Shown here: one piece after another, positions 46,135 through 54,149 of the stretch | How the letters are laid out: every line of letters begins with the position of its first letter | Position numbering within the stretch: the first letter of the stretch is position 1 | Assembly (NCBI GenBank): GCA_035561515.1 | Contig: DATMXP010000024.1 | Span: 226,458-290,457, forward strand | DNA length: 64,000 nucleotides | Direction: 5' to 3' | Origin: Terriglobales bacterium | GTDB taxonomy: Bacteria > Acidobacteriota > Terriglobia > Terriglobales > Acidobacteriaceae | Position numbers and translations under genes: made by a program | Notes under the pieces: generated by a model | What the model was told of the DNA's origin: nothing | The model's input: only the letters and a program-made list of their open reading frames with translations | Database searches by the model: none

Positions 46135-46252
46135 TTAGCTGTTAGTTCTTAGTAATGAGTATTTGGTTGTGAACTTAAGGCATCGCCAAGAACCTACATC
46201 ACTCGTATCGCTCTGCACGACCAAATACCAATAACTAAGAACTAATTACTGC
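46135..46252. repeat. Inverted pair of 7-bp tandem arrays
   Basis: The left arm (46135-46176) reads TTAGCTG, TTAGTTC, TTAGTAA, TGAGTAT, TTGGTTG and TGAACTT. The right arm (46218-46252) reads CGACCAA, ATACCAA, TAACTAA, GAACTAA and TTACTGC. The arms are imperfect inverted repeats of each other (TTAGTTCTTAGT and TATTTGGT blocks pair) around about 40 bp. They fill the gap between recO and glyQ. Confidence 0.7.
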
Positions 46253-46257
46253 CGTAG

Positions 46258-46998
46258 TTACTCGATTTTTTCCAAACTGTGCGCCGTAACCAACTTCTTA
46301 TCCAGTTGCCGTTCCATGATCTGGATCAAAAACTTCCTCAAGTCCGCGCCCTTTCTCTTGGGCCAAACGTCGGAAGCCAGCACATCCACCGGAGCCCGAA
46401 ACATCTCTGCTGCTAGCTTGCGCGATTCCCACGTCAACTCCGATGACGCCAACCGCTTATCATCCACGCACAGCAGTCCATCGACGAGCGCATGAAACCA
46501 GGCTTTCTCACCGTCGAGCGCCGCGCCGCACTGTACGCAAACGTGAAGCCCCGGCAGGAATCCCGTCAGCCGCGTCATCCAGAGGTCGAAATACGTGAGC
46601 GGCATCCAGATCGCACCGGCCCGCAGATTGCTCAGCACCGACGACGTCAAGCGGTAGACCGCATCATTCACTTCGCGGTCCGGCAAAAGCTCATCAACGA
46701 CTTCCGCCACATGCGCCAGCGCCGCCGCTCTCGGATAATCCACCGCTCCGGCCAGCGGAGACTGCAACACATCGCACGAGTCGATCCGTGCCAGTTCGCG
46801 TTTCTCTCGATCGTCGTAGTAAACGCGAACCTGCGTCAACGGCTCTAAAGCGCCGCCAAAACGCTTCTTCGACTTCTTCGCTGACTTAGCGACGCCCTTC
46901 ACCTTCCCTTCGGACCGCGTAAAAAAAGTAACCAGCAGGTCCGCTTCATGGAGCGGATAGGTTCGCAACACGATGGCCTCAGATTGCTTCTGGGGCAT
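46258..46998 (-). CDS. recO: DNA repair protein RecO
   Basis: The protein has 246 residues. The N-terminal OB fold (SEAIVLRTYPLHEADLLVTF, SEGKVKGVAKSAKKSKKRFG, LEPLTQVRVYY) is followed by helical repeats and a zinc-type motif CVQCGA at about 155. RecO loads RecA together with RecR at gaps. Length is normal. It is the last gene before a 7-mer array and glyQ. Confidence 0.92.
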   Translation of the reverse strand: MPQKQSEAIVLRTYPLHEADLLVTFFTRSEGKVKGVAKSAKKSKKRFGGALEPLTQVRVYYDDREKRELARIDSCDVLQSPLAGAVDYPRAAALAHVAEVVDELLPDREVNDAVYRLTSSVLSNLRAGAIWMPLTYFDLWMTRLTGFLPGLHVCVQCGAALDGEKAWFHALVDGLLCVDDKRLASSELTWESRKLAAEMFRAPVDVLASDVWPKRKGADLRKFLIQIMERQLDKKLVTAHSLEKIE

Positions 46999-47177
46999 TC
47001 AGGAAAGTCGCCGCCTGTCAGACTAATTCACGATTCTAATTGACCCGGGACGGTGGTGGAAAGGAAGGAAAGTATGGGCCAAGGTCAAGTCAGCTTCTGG
47101 ATTCTGCGCCAGCGCCCACGACGACAGCCTCGGTTTCCCTGTGGGTCACAACCAGCTCTCCTAACCAACTCAGAAAC

Positions 47178-47205
47178 CTACCCCTACCTGCTATCCCCTA
47201 AAATG
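47178..47205. repeat. 7-bp tandem array (CTATCCC type)
   Basis: The units CTACCCC, TACCTGC, TATCCCC and TAAAATG lie in 7-bp register just beyond the terminator of the ferredoxin gene. Confidence 0.5.
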
Positions 47206-47237
47206 CAAAACGCGCAACCGACTAGCGGCTGCGCGTT
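47200..47237 (-). terminator. Terminator of the ferredoxin gene
   Basis: On the minus strand the stem AACGCGCA / TGCGCGTT, extended by CCG/CGG, is followed by TTTTGCATTTTAG. It lies 25 bases after the ferredoxin stop. Confidence 0.75.
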
Positions 47238-47261
47238 GAACTCTTCTGGCTGGATTCTGAA

Positions 47262-47531
47262 CTACGCCGTCGTCCGCCCGTAGTATTCCGCGTTCTTCTC
47301 CGAGTATTCCTTCCACTTCTCCGGAAGATCATCCAGCGCGAAGATCGCCGATACCGGGCACACCGGAACGCATGCGCCGCAATCGATGCACTCCACCGGA
47401 TCGATGTACAGCATCTCAGCGTTCGCATACTTCTCGGAATCCTTCTTCGGATGGATGCAGTCCACCGGGCAGGCGTCCACGCACGCCGTGTCCTTGGTTC
47501 CAATGCACGGTTCTGCAATCACATATGCCAT
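47262..47531 (-). CDS. 7Fe/8Fe ferredoxin (FdxA-like)
   Basis: The protein has 89 residues from ATG 47531, which has GGAGAGG about nine bases upstream. Two iron-sulfur sites are seen: Cys9, 17, 21 and 25 (CIGTKDTACVDACPVDCIHP) and Cys48, 51, 54 and 58 (CIDCGACVPVCPV). The C-x7-C-x3-C spacing of the first cluster fits a seven-iron [3Fe-4S][4Fe-4S] ferredoxin. It ends with an acidic C-terminal helix (LPEKWKEYSEKNAEYY), typical of the FdxA group. It is a soluble electron carrier. Confidence 0.92.
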   Translation of the reverse strand: MAYVIAEPCIGTKDTACVDACPVDCIHPKKDSEKYANAEMLYIDPVECIDCGACVPVCPVSAIFALDDLPEKWKEYSEKNAEYYGRTTA

Positions 47532-47734
47532 AAACTTTGTCCTCTCCCCTGTTTGCCTGATCTTGTAAGGCTGAATAGTGCGTAGGTAGTCAACCGCATA
47601 TTCTAGCAAACAGCCTACTTACGTGCACCCGCCGAATGCCCTTTTGCCTGCCCGATATCACTGCAATACCACGCCCTGAAGGATAGACTTCGCCCGGCAT
47701 TCAAGCGTAACCAGCACATTTCAAGGGGGATTTC

Positions 47735-48157
47735 ATGGATACTCCCAACGCTTTCGTCGGCCGCAAGGACAAACCAACTCCCACCGAAGTTACCACCGCC
47801 CTTGGATCCAGTGCCGCCGCGTGGGAGGAACTCACCGCCTGGCTTGCCGAGCGCCACCACGTCGATATCCAGGAATGGAAGTCGTACTCTCCCAAATATG
47901 GCTGGAGTGCGCAATTAAAGCTGAAAAAGCGCACCATCCTGCACGTTTCGCCCTGCAGCGGCTGCTTCCGGGTAATGTTCATCCTCGGTGACCGTGCGGT
48001 CACCGCAGCTAAAAACAGTAAGCTGTCGAAAAAACTGGCTGAATTGCTCGCAAAAGCACCGAGATATCCCGAAGGAACTGGCATCCGGCTCGACGTGAAG
48101 TCAACCAAAGATCTGGCGCCAGTTCGGAAACTGGCCGAAATCAAACTTCAGAACTGA
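47735..48157 (+). CDS. DUF3788 family protein
   Basis: The protein has 140 residues. The family pattern is P-T--EV---LG----AWEEL (PTPTEVTTALGSSAAAWEEL), then EWKSYSPKYGWSAQLKLKKR, ILHVSPCSGCFRVMFILGDR and AKAPRYPEGTGIRLDVKS. DUF3788 proteins resemble the YdhG/DUF1801 group of small cytoplasmic proteins of unknown function. GGGGGATTTC lies before the ATG. Confidence 0.85.
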   Translation: MDTPNAFVGRKDKPTPTEVTTALGSSAAAWEELTAWLAERHHVDIQEWKSYSPKYGWSAQLKLKKRTILHVSPCSGCFRVMFILGDRAVTAAKNSKLSKKLAELLAKAPRYPEGTGIRLDVKSTKDLAPVRKLAEIKLQN

Positions 48158-48170
48158 AACGAAGTGTCTT

Positions 48171-48198
48171 GCTATCCCTTAGCTGCTAACCACTATCT
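48171..48198. repeat. 7-bp tandem array at the aconitase-family stop
   Basis: The units GCTATCC, CTTAGCT, GCTAACC and ACTATCT are in 7-bp register. They start eight bases outside the stop (48179) and run into the last codons of the enzyme. Confidence 0.6.
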
Positions 48199-50206
48199 CT
48201 GCCGGCTCGTACTCCACGATATATCCGGCTACGGCGCTCGCCGCCACTGTCAACGGCGATGCCAGGTACATCTGCCCCGGCCCGCTCCGTCCGGGGAAAT
48301 TCCGGTTCTGCGCCGAGATCACGATCTGGTCTGGTCTGGTAGAAACTCCCGGTCCCGCATTGATGCAAGCCCCGCAGCTTGGCTCGATAACCTTTGCCCC
48401 GGCCCGCTCGAATACATCGAGGTATCCACGACGAAGGCAGTACTCGCGTGTCTCCTGCGACCCAAACTGAATGTAGAATCGCACACCGTCGGCAACTCGC
48501 TTCCCCTGTCGCAACGCATCGGCAAGCACCGCCGCGTACATGTCCATGTCTTCGTTCTTGCCCGCCGTGCAGGTTCCGCCGTATGCAATCTCCACCGGGA
48601 TCGGCGTATTTAAGTCGCGGACATACTTGCCATTCCCTGGATCGCCCGGCGTCGCCACCATCGGATAGATTTCGTCAGCATCGAGCTCGATCACCTGCGC
48701 GTACTGCGCATCGGCATCCGAATAAAGTCCAGCGATCAACTTCTCCGCCTCCGCGCGCTTCATGCCGCGCCGCTCCACCAGGAACTCCACCACCTTCTCA
48801 TCCGGCGCGACAATACCCGTAAACCCGCCGATCTCCGCCGCCATGTTCGTCATCGTCGCGCGCTCATCCACGCTCAACTCTTCCACGGCTTCGCCCGCAT
48901 ACTCGACGACTTTCGCCAGCGCTTTTCCCGACCTCACGTAATCCAGTGCAAGAATCTTCAGGATGAAATCTTTAGCCGCAACGTTCGCTTTGCGTTTCCC
49001 CCGGATCACGATCTTCACCGACTCCGGCACCATCACCCTGATGTCCTTCGTAAACCACGCGTTGAACACGTCCGTCGTACCTATGCCGAAAGCCATGCAA
49101 CCCATCGCGCCCACGTGGGGCGTGTGCGAGTCCGAGCCGACATTCACCTGCCCCGGCAGCGCGTAGGTCTCCAGCATCACCGAGTGGCAAATACCCTCCG
49201 AACCTTTGCGGTCCTTAAGCTCGCCATGCAGTTGAATGCCGCGTTCTTTCGCGAACGACTCCTGCTTCAGCTTCAATTGCGAAGCAAGATCCAGCAATCC
49301 CATCTTTCGCTTCTCTTCCGACATAACGTCATCCAGGAAAGTCAGATGGTCGCGGAAGAACTTAATCGTCGAAGGATCATTGACGGGAACATCCTTCCCG
49401 AGGAAGTGGTCGTAGAAGATCGACGCCATCGGCGTCACATACTCGTGCGAGAAGCGCAGGTCCGTCCGGGCGAATCCCGTATCGCCGGGCTTTACCGCCG
49501 CCACACCAACGATGCCATCCGCGTTCACCATGTGCCGGGCAAATATCTTCTCCGCCAGCGTCATGGGGCGAGGCTTTGTCTCGATCTTCGGCAGCGACAC
49601 CTTGCCCTGCATCCTCGCGATATTGAACTGGAACAAGCCTCCGTGCTCGATCACCTGCCGCGTGATCTCATCCTCGCCCTTCGTGAATGCCGACAATGGC
49701 ATCTCTTCGCCATTTCGAATTCTGTCGATCACACTGAAGTCCGTGGAAGTCAGCACGCCCAGATTCTGGCAATTCTGCTTGTAGATACGCTCGATGTTTT
49801 CGGCGATGACCAGTTGAATGCCCGCCTTCGACTCCGCGTAAGGCGACTGCTCGCGGCTCGACCCCTTCCCTCTTCGCTTGCCGCTCACGCATGCCACGAA
49901 TCCGCCGCGCTTCACGTCGCCGCGCTTGACCGGCGTTTCGCTTCCGCACTTCAGCCCAACGTAGGGGAACTCGCCGAGCGTCTCGTCGAAGTAGAAACAC
50001 ACGTGTGCCGGAGTGATTTCGTCCGTGGAAATGTCGTCGCGCAGTTTGGGATTATTGGCCGGGTTCTTCGTGTCCCACGGCATGTCCCATCCGGCGAGTT
50101 GCTTCTTGATGAGTTCCGGATCTTCCGTCAGAAACAGAATGCGTCCTTGCAGTTTGACAGTCGGCGGACGCTTTTCGATCTTGCGATTCTTAAGCGATTC
50201 AATCAC
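48179..50206 (-). CDS. Aconitase-superfamily hydro-lyase with N-terminal swivel domain
   Basis: The protein has 675 residues. Domain order is swivel first: VKLQGRILFLTEDP, ISTDEITPAHVCFY, and GKRRGKGSSREQSPYAESKA at about 110-128 (LeuD-like). The catalytic iron-sulfur domain follows (MTLAEKIFARHM, GSDSHTPHVGAMGCMAFGIG). Cluster cysteines lie in YGGTCTAGKNEDM (about 546) and PSCGACINAGPG (about 609 and 612). AcnB has this order but with a HEAT-like N-terminal domain that is absent here; LeuC/LeuD are separate. Substrate may be citrate/isocitrate, homoaconitate or 2-methylcitrate. Confidence 0.9.
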   Translation of the reverse strand: MIESLKNRKIEKRPPTVKLQGRILFLTEDPELIKKQLAGWDMPWDTKNPANNPKLRDDISTDEITPAHVCFYFDETLGEFPYVGLKCGSETPVKRGDVKRGGFVACVSGKRRGKGSSREQSPYAESKAGIQLVIAENIERIYKQNCQNLGVLTSTDFSVIDRIRNGEEMPLSAFTKGEDEITRQVIEHGGLFQFNIARMQGKVSLPKIETKPRPMTLAEKIFARHMVNADGIVGVAAVKPGDTGFARTDLRFSHEYVTPMASIFYDHFLGKDVPVNDPSTIKFFRDHLTFLDDVMSEEKRKMGLLDLASQLKLKQESFAKERGIQLHGELKDRKGSEGICHSVMLETYALPGQVNVGSDSHTPHVGAMGCMAFGIGTTDVFNAWFTKDIRVMVPESVKIVIRGKRKANVAAKDFILKILALDYVRSGKALAKVVEYAGEAVEELSVDERATMTNMAAEIGGFTGIVAPDEKVVEFLVERRGMKRAEAEKLIAGLYSDADAQYAQVIELDADEIYPMVATPGDPGNGKYVRDLNTPIPVEIAYGGTCTAGKNEDMDMYAAVLADALRQGKRVADGVRFYIQFGSQETREYCLRRGYLDVFERAGAKVIEPSCGACINAGPGVSTRPDQIVISAQNRNFPGRSGPGQMYLASPLTVAASAVAGYIVEYEPAEIVVSS

Positions 50207-50353
50207 GCAGTTTCCTTGTGCTTGGTACTACAAAACTGGGGTTCCCATCAAATTAAGATGCAAGCCGAAGCATTGGCAATTCGGCACGCCATTCGGCGTT
50301 GTATCACGCATGTTTATTGGCAGGTATTGCAGGTCCCTCTTGATCCAGCGGGC

Positions 50354-50395
50354 CAGTCGCTAACCGCTAGCCCCTAACGGCTATCCCCTGCTCTT
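50354..50395. repeat. 7-bp tandem array at the inositol-phosphatase stop
   Basis: The units CAGTCGC, TAACCGC, TAGCCCC, TAACGGC, TATCCCC and TGCTCTT are in perfect 7-bp register and include the stop codon at 50381-50383. This is the clearest heptamer array in the window. Confidence 0.75.
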
Positions 50396-51232
50396 AGCGT
50401 ACTCCACCGCGCTGGCCAGTTCTGGCAGGTCCCGGCCTTCGAACACCTGGCGCATCACGTCCATCATGGCCTCATGGACAAGCCCATTGGTCGCCAGCGT
50501 CTCGCGCGAATCGATCTCCCAGGTACTGCCGTCAAACTTCGTCACCTTGCCGCCGGCCTCTTGCACCAGCAGCACTCCTGCTGCCGTGTCCCACGGATTC
50601 AGGTTGAACTCCCAAAACGCGTCGAGCCTGCCCGAAGCGACATTCGCCAGATCCAATGCAGCCGAGCCTGCGCGACGCACGCCATGCGTCCGCAACGTGA
50701 TCACCTGGTAGAAGTAGATATTCGGATTCTTATGCCGCTTGTGGCTCGGGAAACCTGTTCCCGTCAGGCACTCCTTCAGGTTGTCGACCTTCGACACCTG
50801 CACTCGCTCGCCATTAAGGTGCGTACCACTTCCCTTTTCGGCCGAGAACATTTCGTCACGCGTCGGATCGTAAACCACCCCGGCGATGCGCTCGCCCTTG
50901 AACTCCAATCCAAGCGAAACACAGAACACCGGGAAGCCATGCGCAAAGTTCGTCGTCCCGTCCAGCGGATCGATATACCACCGATAGTCGCTGCCCGTAT
51001 TTGTCCGCGTTCCTTCTTCGCCGTAGAGATCGTGGCCCGGAAATTCCTTCCGGATACGATCCGTAATCATCTTCTCCGCCGCGCGATCAGCTTCCGTTAC
51101 AAGGTCAGCATCACCTTTATAGGTGAAGCCGATGCGCTGCTTGAATTTCTCGTAAAGCATCGCGCCCGCCTCGCGGGCCATTGCTTCCATCGAACTTACA
51201 AACTTAGTTTCGCCCATACGTACGAATGCCAC
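50381..51232 (-). CDS. Inositol monophosphatase-family phosphatase
   Basis: The protein has 283 residues with start GTG 51232 or ATG 51217. The metal-binding motifs are complete: GEEG at 71-74, IDPLDGTTNFAHGFP at about 87-101, and NPWDTAAGVLLVQEAGG at about 212. The family removes phosphate from inositol-1-phosphate or related sugar phosphates. It is downstream of an Hfq-like gene on the same strand, with a stem-loop at its start. SuhB, which also acts in rRNA antitermination, belongs to this family; that role is not shown here. Confidence 0.92.
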   Translation of the reverse strand: MAFVRMGETKFVSSMEAMAREAGAMLYEKFKQRIGFTYKGDADLVTEADRAAEKMITDRIRKEFPGHDLYGEEGTRTNTGSDYRWYIDPLDGTTNFAHGFPVFCVSLGLEFKGERIAGVVYDPTRDEMFSAEKGSGTHLNGERVQVSKVDNLKECLTGTGFPSHKRHKNPNIYFYQVITLRTHGVRRAGSAALDLANVASGRLDAFWEFNLNPWDTAAGVLLVQEAGGKVTKFDGSTWEIDSRETLATNGLVHEAMMDVMRQVFEGRDLPELASAVEYAKSRG

Positions 51233-51262
51233 GGTCGAATCACGTGCAGATTCTTCCGTGGC
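51228..51262 (-). promoter_or_regulatory. Stem-loop over the inositol-phosphatase start
   Basis: GCCACGG/CCGTGGC and GAATC/GATTC form a two-part stem with a 7-base loop. It reaches the GTG start of the phosphatase and ends a few bases after the Hfq-like stop. There is no T-run, so translational control is more likely than termination. Confidence 0.45.
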
Positions 51263-51269
51263 TCTTTCC

Positions 51270-51539
51270 TTATTTCTTTCGTGCGGAGCTTTCTTCCGCG
51301 ATATACATGATTTCGTGTTTAAAGATGAACAGATTCGGCTCGCCTTCGCGCGTCAAACGGATCATGTTCTTGTCGTAGTACTCCACCCATCCACGCACGG
51401 TTTCGCCGCCCATCAACTTGATGGTGACGGTCTTCTGCTTTTCACCAAGCTGCTTAAGATAAAGAGCCTCTTCGAAAGTGTCCTCTGGCGGCGGAGACTT
51501 GGGCTTCTTTGAGTTGTTAGTTGGACCACGGAACGCCAT
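51270..51539 (-). CDS. Hfq-like RNA chaperone
   Basis: The protein has 89 residues. The Sm fold is seen: the N-terminal helix ALYLKQLGEKQKTVTIKLMG, Sm1 with GGETVRGWVEYYDKNMIRLT, and Sm2 with NLFIFKHEIMYI (71-80). In E. coli Hfq the Sm2 core is YKHA-S; here it is FKHEIMYI. The N-terminal 20 residues are basic and proline-rich. Hfq rings bind small RNAs and poly-A or U-rich RNA. The sequence is divergent enough that an Hfq-related protein is the safe name. Confidence 0.8.
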   Translation of the reverse strand: MAFRGPTNNSKKPKSPPPEDTFEEALYLKQLGEKQKTVTIKLMGGETVRGWVEYYDKNMIRLTREGEPNLFIFKHEIMYIAEESSARKK

Positions 51540-51564
51540 ATCGGAACATTTTAACCGATACTCG

Positions 51565-52515
51565 TCAGAAACTGTCTTTTACCGTGTAGTAGCCGGTACG
51601 GTGGCGTGCCACGGCAGGCCCGTTCGGGACATCGGCATCCACGTCGATCTTGATCTTGCGGAACGGCGAGGTCGTCGGCCGCTTCGTCGGGTAATACGCC
51701 AGCAGATACTGGGTACGTAGCTCCTCGGACACCTGTTGGAACACCTTGTCCAGTTCGCCGATTCCCTGTGCGTAGAAGAACTTGCCGCCCGTGTCGTGGG
51801 ACATCTGGATCAGCGCATGCTCTCCGCCAAGGTCGCGGCCGGCGTCCGACTGGATCGGCTGGATGATCAAGCTGTAAACAATGGCTTCCGATTCCTGCGC
51901 CGCCCGCAAAGCCTCCAGGTATTTGACGCTGCTTATGGTGTCGCCGCCGTCGGTAATCACCACCATCACTTTTCTTCCCTGGCGGCTGGAGAGTTTTCCG
52001 GCGCCAAGATAGATGGCATCGTAAAGCGCGGTCGCGGAACCCGGATGCACCTTTGCCAGTCCGTCATCAACCTTCTTCATGTTGGAAGTAAAGCCGGTGA
52101 GCTGATCCACATGCTCGCTGAACTGGAAGAGCGAAACCGCATCCTGCGGACGGATGAGTGCCTTCACGAACCGCCGCGCCGATTCAACCTCGAGCTTCAG
52201 GTCTTTCTTCACCGACAGGCTGACATCCATCGCGAGAATGATCGACAGCGGCAATTCCGATTCCTTACTGAAAACAGCGATATTCTGCGGAAGGCCGTCT
52301 TCGTAAATCTTGAAATTGTCCTTAGTCAAACCGCCGATCGGCGCTCCGGTCTGATCCAGCACGGTCGCGAAAACGTTGACCAATTTCACGTCCACCGTGA
52401 AGGTCGGCAGCTTTTCTTCCTGCTGGTCTTGCTGAGGCTCCCCCTGCTGCGCGACCGCCATCAACGCCAGCAGCAACCAAACCAGCAGCAGTCGAAAATG
52501 CGAGGACGGTCTCAC
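51565..52515 (-). CDS. Secreted VWFA-related protein (acidobacterial type)
   Basis: The protein has 316 residues from GTG 52515, whose GTGA overlaps the stop of the fused MoaD-MoaE gene. The longer open frame to 52962 is antiparallel junk within moaE. The signal peptide is HFRLLLVWLLLALMAVAQQ. A von Willebrand A domain (about 85-270) has the MIDAS motif DVSLS at 97-101 and TGLY-like SATALYDAIYLG; ITDGGDTIS completes it. This matches the TIGR03436 acidobacterial VWFA family. It may bind a metal and partner proteins at the surface. Confidence 0.88.
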   Translation of the reverse strand: MRPSSHFRLLLVWLLLALMAVAQQGEPQQDQQEEKLPTFTVDVKLVNVFATVLDQTGAPIGGLTKDNFKIYEDGLPQNIAVFSKESELPLSIILAMDVSLSVKKDLKLEVESARRFVKALIRPQDAVSLFQFSEHVDQLTGFTSNMKKVDDGLAKVHPGSATALYDAIYLGAGKLSSRQGRKVMVVITDGGDTISSVKYLEALRAAQESEAIVYSLIIQPIQSDAGRDLGGEHALIQMSHDTGGKFFYAQGIGELDKVFQQVSEELRTQYLLAYYPTKRPTTSPFRKIKIDVDADVPNGPAVARHRTGYYTVKDSF

Positions 52516-53225
52516 TGTCGGTCGCCCTTTGCGGGATTGAAGAAGGTTTCGGGAAACGGCTCGCCGTCGGTCCAAACAACTCCGTCTTCGAAGAACTCTT
52601 TCTTCCAGATCGGCACCGTCCGCTTCAAGTTGTCGATGAGGAACCGGCTGGCGTCGAACGCGGCTCCGCGGTGCGCCGAGGTCACCACAATCAGGACGCT
52701 GATGTCGCCGATCTGCAGCTCGCCGAGACGGTGCACAATGCGCGCCTGGTCGATGCCAAACTTCTGCCGCGCGTCGCTGACGAGTTGGTCCATCTGCTTG
52801 ATCGCCATCTGCTCGTAGGCGTGATACTCCAGGTACGAGGTTTTGCGCCCTCGGGTGTTGTTGCGGACAATCCCCTCGAAGACAACCACGGCACCATCTT
52901 CGTCGCGCTTCAGGGGCGCGACAACCGAAGCGGTGTCGATCCGATCCCTTACGATTTCGCACGATTCCCCAGCCGTTACTGCGCCGCCGCTCACCGGAGG
53001 CAGCAGGGCGACCTCGTCCCGGTCGCGGAGTTGAACGTCGCGAGTGGCGTATTCCTGGTTCACGGAGATGGCCAGCGAAGGTATTAACGCGGAAACGGCA
53101 GGTTTGTCGCGGGTGACTGATTTCAGCAGGTCAGAAATCGCCGCGCCTTCAGGCAAGGTCATGGTTTCCGACGACTTGCCCATGGCGTCGCGTAGCGATC
53201 CAAAGAAAAGAACTTTTACCTGCAT
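52512..53225 (-). CDS. moaX: MoaD-MoaE fusion: molybdopterin synthase
   Basis: The protein has 237 residues. Residues 1-81 are MoaD, ending in the ubiquitin-like tail LLPPVSGG; residues about 85-237 are MoaE (VVVFEGIVRNNTRGRKTSYL, EYHAYEQMAIKQMDQL, HRLGELQIGDISVLIVVTSA, HRGAAFDASRFLIDNLKRTV). The complex inserts sulfur into precursor Z to make molybdopterin. In a fusion the MoaD Gly-Gly is internal, so cleavage is needed before thiocarboxylation, as reported for mycobacterial MoaX. The start lies 32 bases after the neighbouring small gene. Confidence 0.92.
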   Translation of the reverse strand: MQVKVLFFGSLRDAMGKSSETMTLPEGAAISDLLKSVTRDKPAVSALIPSLAISVNQEYATRDVQLRDRDEVALLPPVSGGAVTAGESCEIVRDRIDTASVVAPLKRDEDGAVVVFEGIVRNNTRGRKTSYLEYHAYEQMAIKQMDQLVSDARQKFGIDQARIVHRLGELQIGDISVLIVVTSAHRGAAFDASRFLIDNLKRTVPIWKKEFFEDGVVWTDGEPFPETFFNPAKGDRQ

Positions 53226-53256
53226 GGCATCAAGGATAACAGGCAGGTAAACGCGA

Positions 53257-53439
53257 TCAGGTGGTTTTCAGCAGCTTGCGGGTACGCCGAAGAAGCTGGC
53301 GGTTCTGCCGCTTCAGCGACTCGGCCTCGCGCGTCAGTTCCAGGGATCTGACGGACCGCAGCTTTAAAAGGCAGCGCAGGAATACCGTCTTCTGCAATTC
53401 ATTGCGGCATTTGTTCAGCAGGATTTCACGATGGCTCAT
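53257..53439 (-). CDS. Small basic coiled-coil hypothetical protein
   Basis: The protein has 60 residues from ATG 53439 (MSHREILLNKCRNELQ). It is basic and helical, with SLKRQNRQLLRRTRKLLKTT at the end. I recognise no family. It lies upstream of moaX on the same strand. Its length and composition are compatible with a real short protein, but the evidence is thin. Confidence 0.35.
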   Translation of the reverse strand: MSHREILLNKCRNELQKTVFLRCLLKLRSVRSLELTREAESLKRQNRQLLRRTRKLLKTT

Positions 53440-53567
53440 GTACAACCCCAACATCTATTACGGCTAATGTAGCGGCTGTTAACCAAGTTTCCATCGGGTG
53501 GAAGCACTAGAGAGACATAAGGATGGGACGGAATCAGCTACTCAGGTTGCTTACGCATTACCCCGTC

Positions 53568-53780
53568 CTATTTCTGGCCGGTGCGGCGGTCGCGCCCCGG
53601 AAGGTCGACGCTGGCCGGGCGCTTCTTGGGGACTCGAACCAGATGCTGCGCAACAACTTCATGGCAGGCGTCGCAAAGCACGATTTCGCAGATCGGACAG
53701 TATTCCCCCTCGTCTCCGCACGGGACGCTGGACTCGCCCGTGGGATCGTACCCAAGAGACTTCGAAGCCTCGCAGCGCAT
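53568..53780 (-). CDS. Small cysteine-rich zinc-finger-like protein
   Basis: The protein has 70 residues, with a stop codon directly before its ATG. The block PCGDEGEYCPICEIVLCDAC followed by HEVVAQH looks like a small zinc finger (C-x7-C-x2-C, C-x2-C-H, H); the C-terminus is basic. No ribosome-binding site is evident and the family is unknown. It sits next to REP-like palindromes at the edge of the accessory region. Confidence 0.5.
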   Translation of the reverse strand: MRCEASKSLGYDPTGESSVPCGDEGEYCPICEIVLCDACHEVVAQHLVRVPKKRPASVDLPGRDRRTGQK

Positions 53781-53847
53781 TCAACTTTGGATGCAGGAGA
53801 GAGCAAAGTCGACACGACGAGCCGCACAGCGGCGAAATTCATTAGCC

Positions 53848-53925
53848 CACCACGTAAGTGGTGGGAAGGCTGGAATGTCCGAGTCCGCTTCAGCGGACGA
53901 CACCGGTTTTTGCAACAGCGAGGTT
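53848..53925. repeat. REP-like palindrome pair, copy 1
   Basis: A perfect hairpin CCCACCAC-gtaa-GTGGTGGG is followed by the stem-loop TCCGCTTCAGCGGA within a TGTCCGAG...CGACA frame. A related unit lies at 59928, with the same GTAA loop and CCGAGTCC...GGACGACA frame. Confidence 0.55.
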
Positions 53926-54001
53926 TGTGGCCCGATAAATCGGGAACGCACGAGGGAACGGACAGCATGGGCTGAAGTTTTGTAGAAGACCACAAATAAA
54001 T

Positions 54002-54149
54002 GGCGATAAATCTCCCTTCCACTACTAACCGCTACGGACACCACATCCCGCACGCTTCGGTTCCACCTGGAATAGATACTGGGTGAAAACCCCTGTTGCC
54101 GACAGTTATCTTCATCCCGAACTGTAAAGCGTGTGATATATAGCCACGT
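54002..54149 (+). repeat. Cassette-type leader repeat, copy 1
   Basis: It opens with GGCGATAAATCTCCC and continues with ACTAACCGCTACGGAC, a CATCCCG block, a CGGTTCC block, a GATACT block and CGACAGTTATCTTCAT. The same order is found in copies 2 (54798) and 3 (62328). It ends at the start of the 54150 gene, so it probably supplies that gene's promoter and leader. Confidence 0.55.

Noticed and set aside
49115..50377. 420-residue open frame opposite the aconitase-family gene
   Set aside because: Shadow frame rich in R, H and L with no domain.
52516..52962. N-terminal extension of the VWFA frame
   Set aside because: Arginine-rich and antiparallel in style to moaE in another frame; the GTG at 52515 with a signal peptide is the better start.
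53558..54022. 154-residue minus-strand frame
   Set aside because: Reads through REP-like palindromes; the smaller cysteine-rich frame inside is more protein-like.
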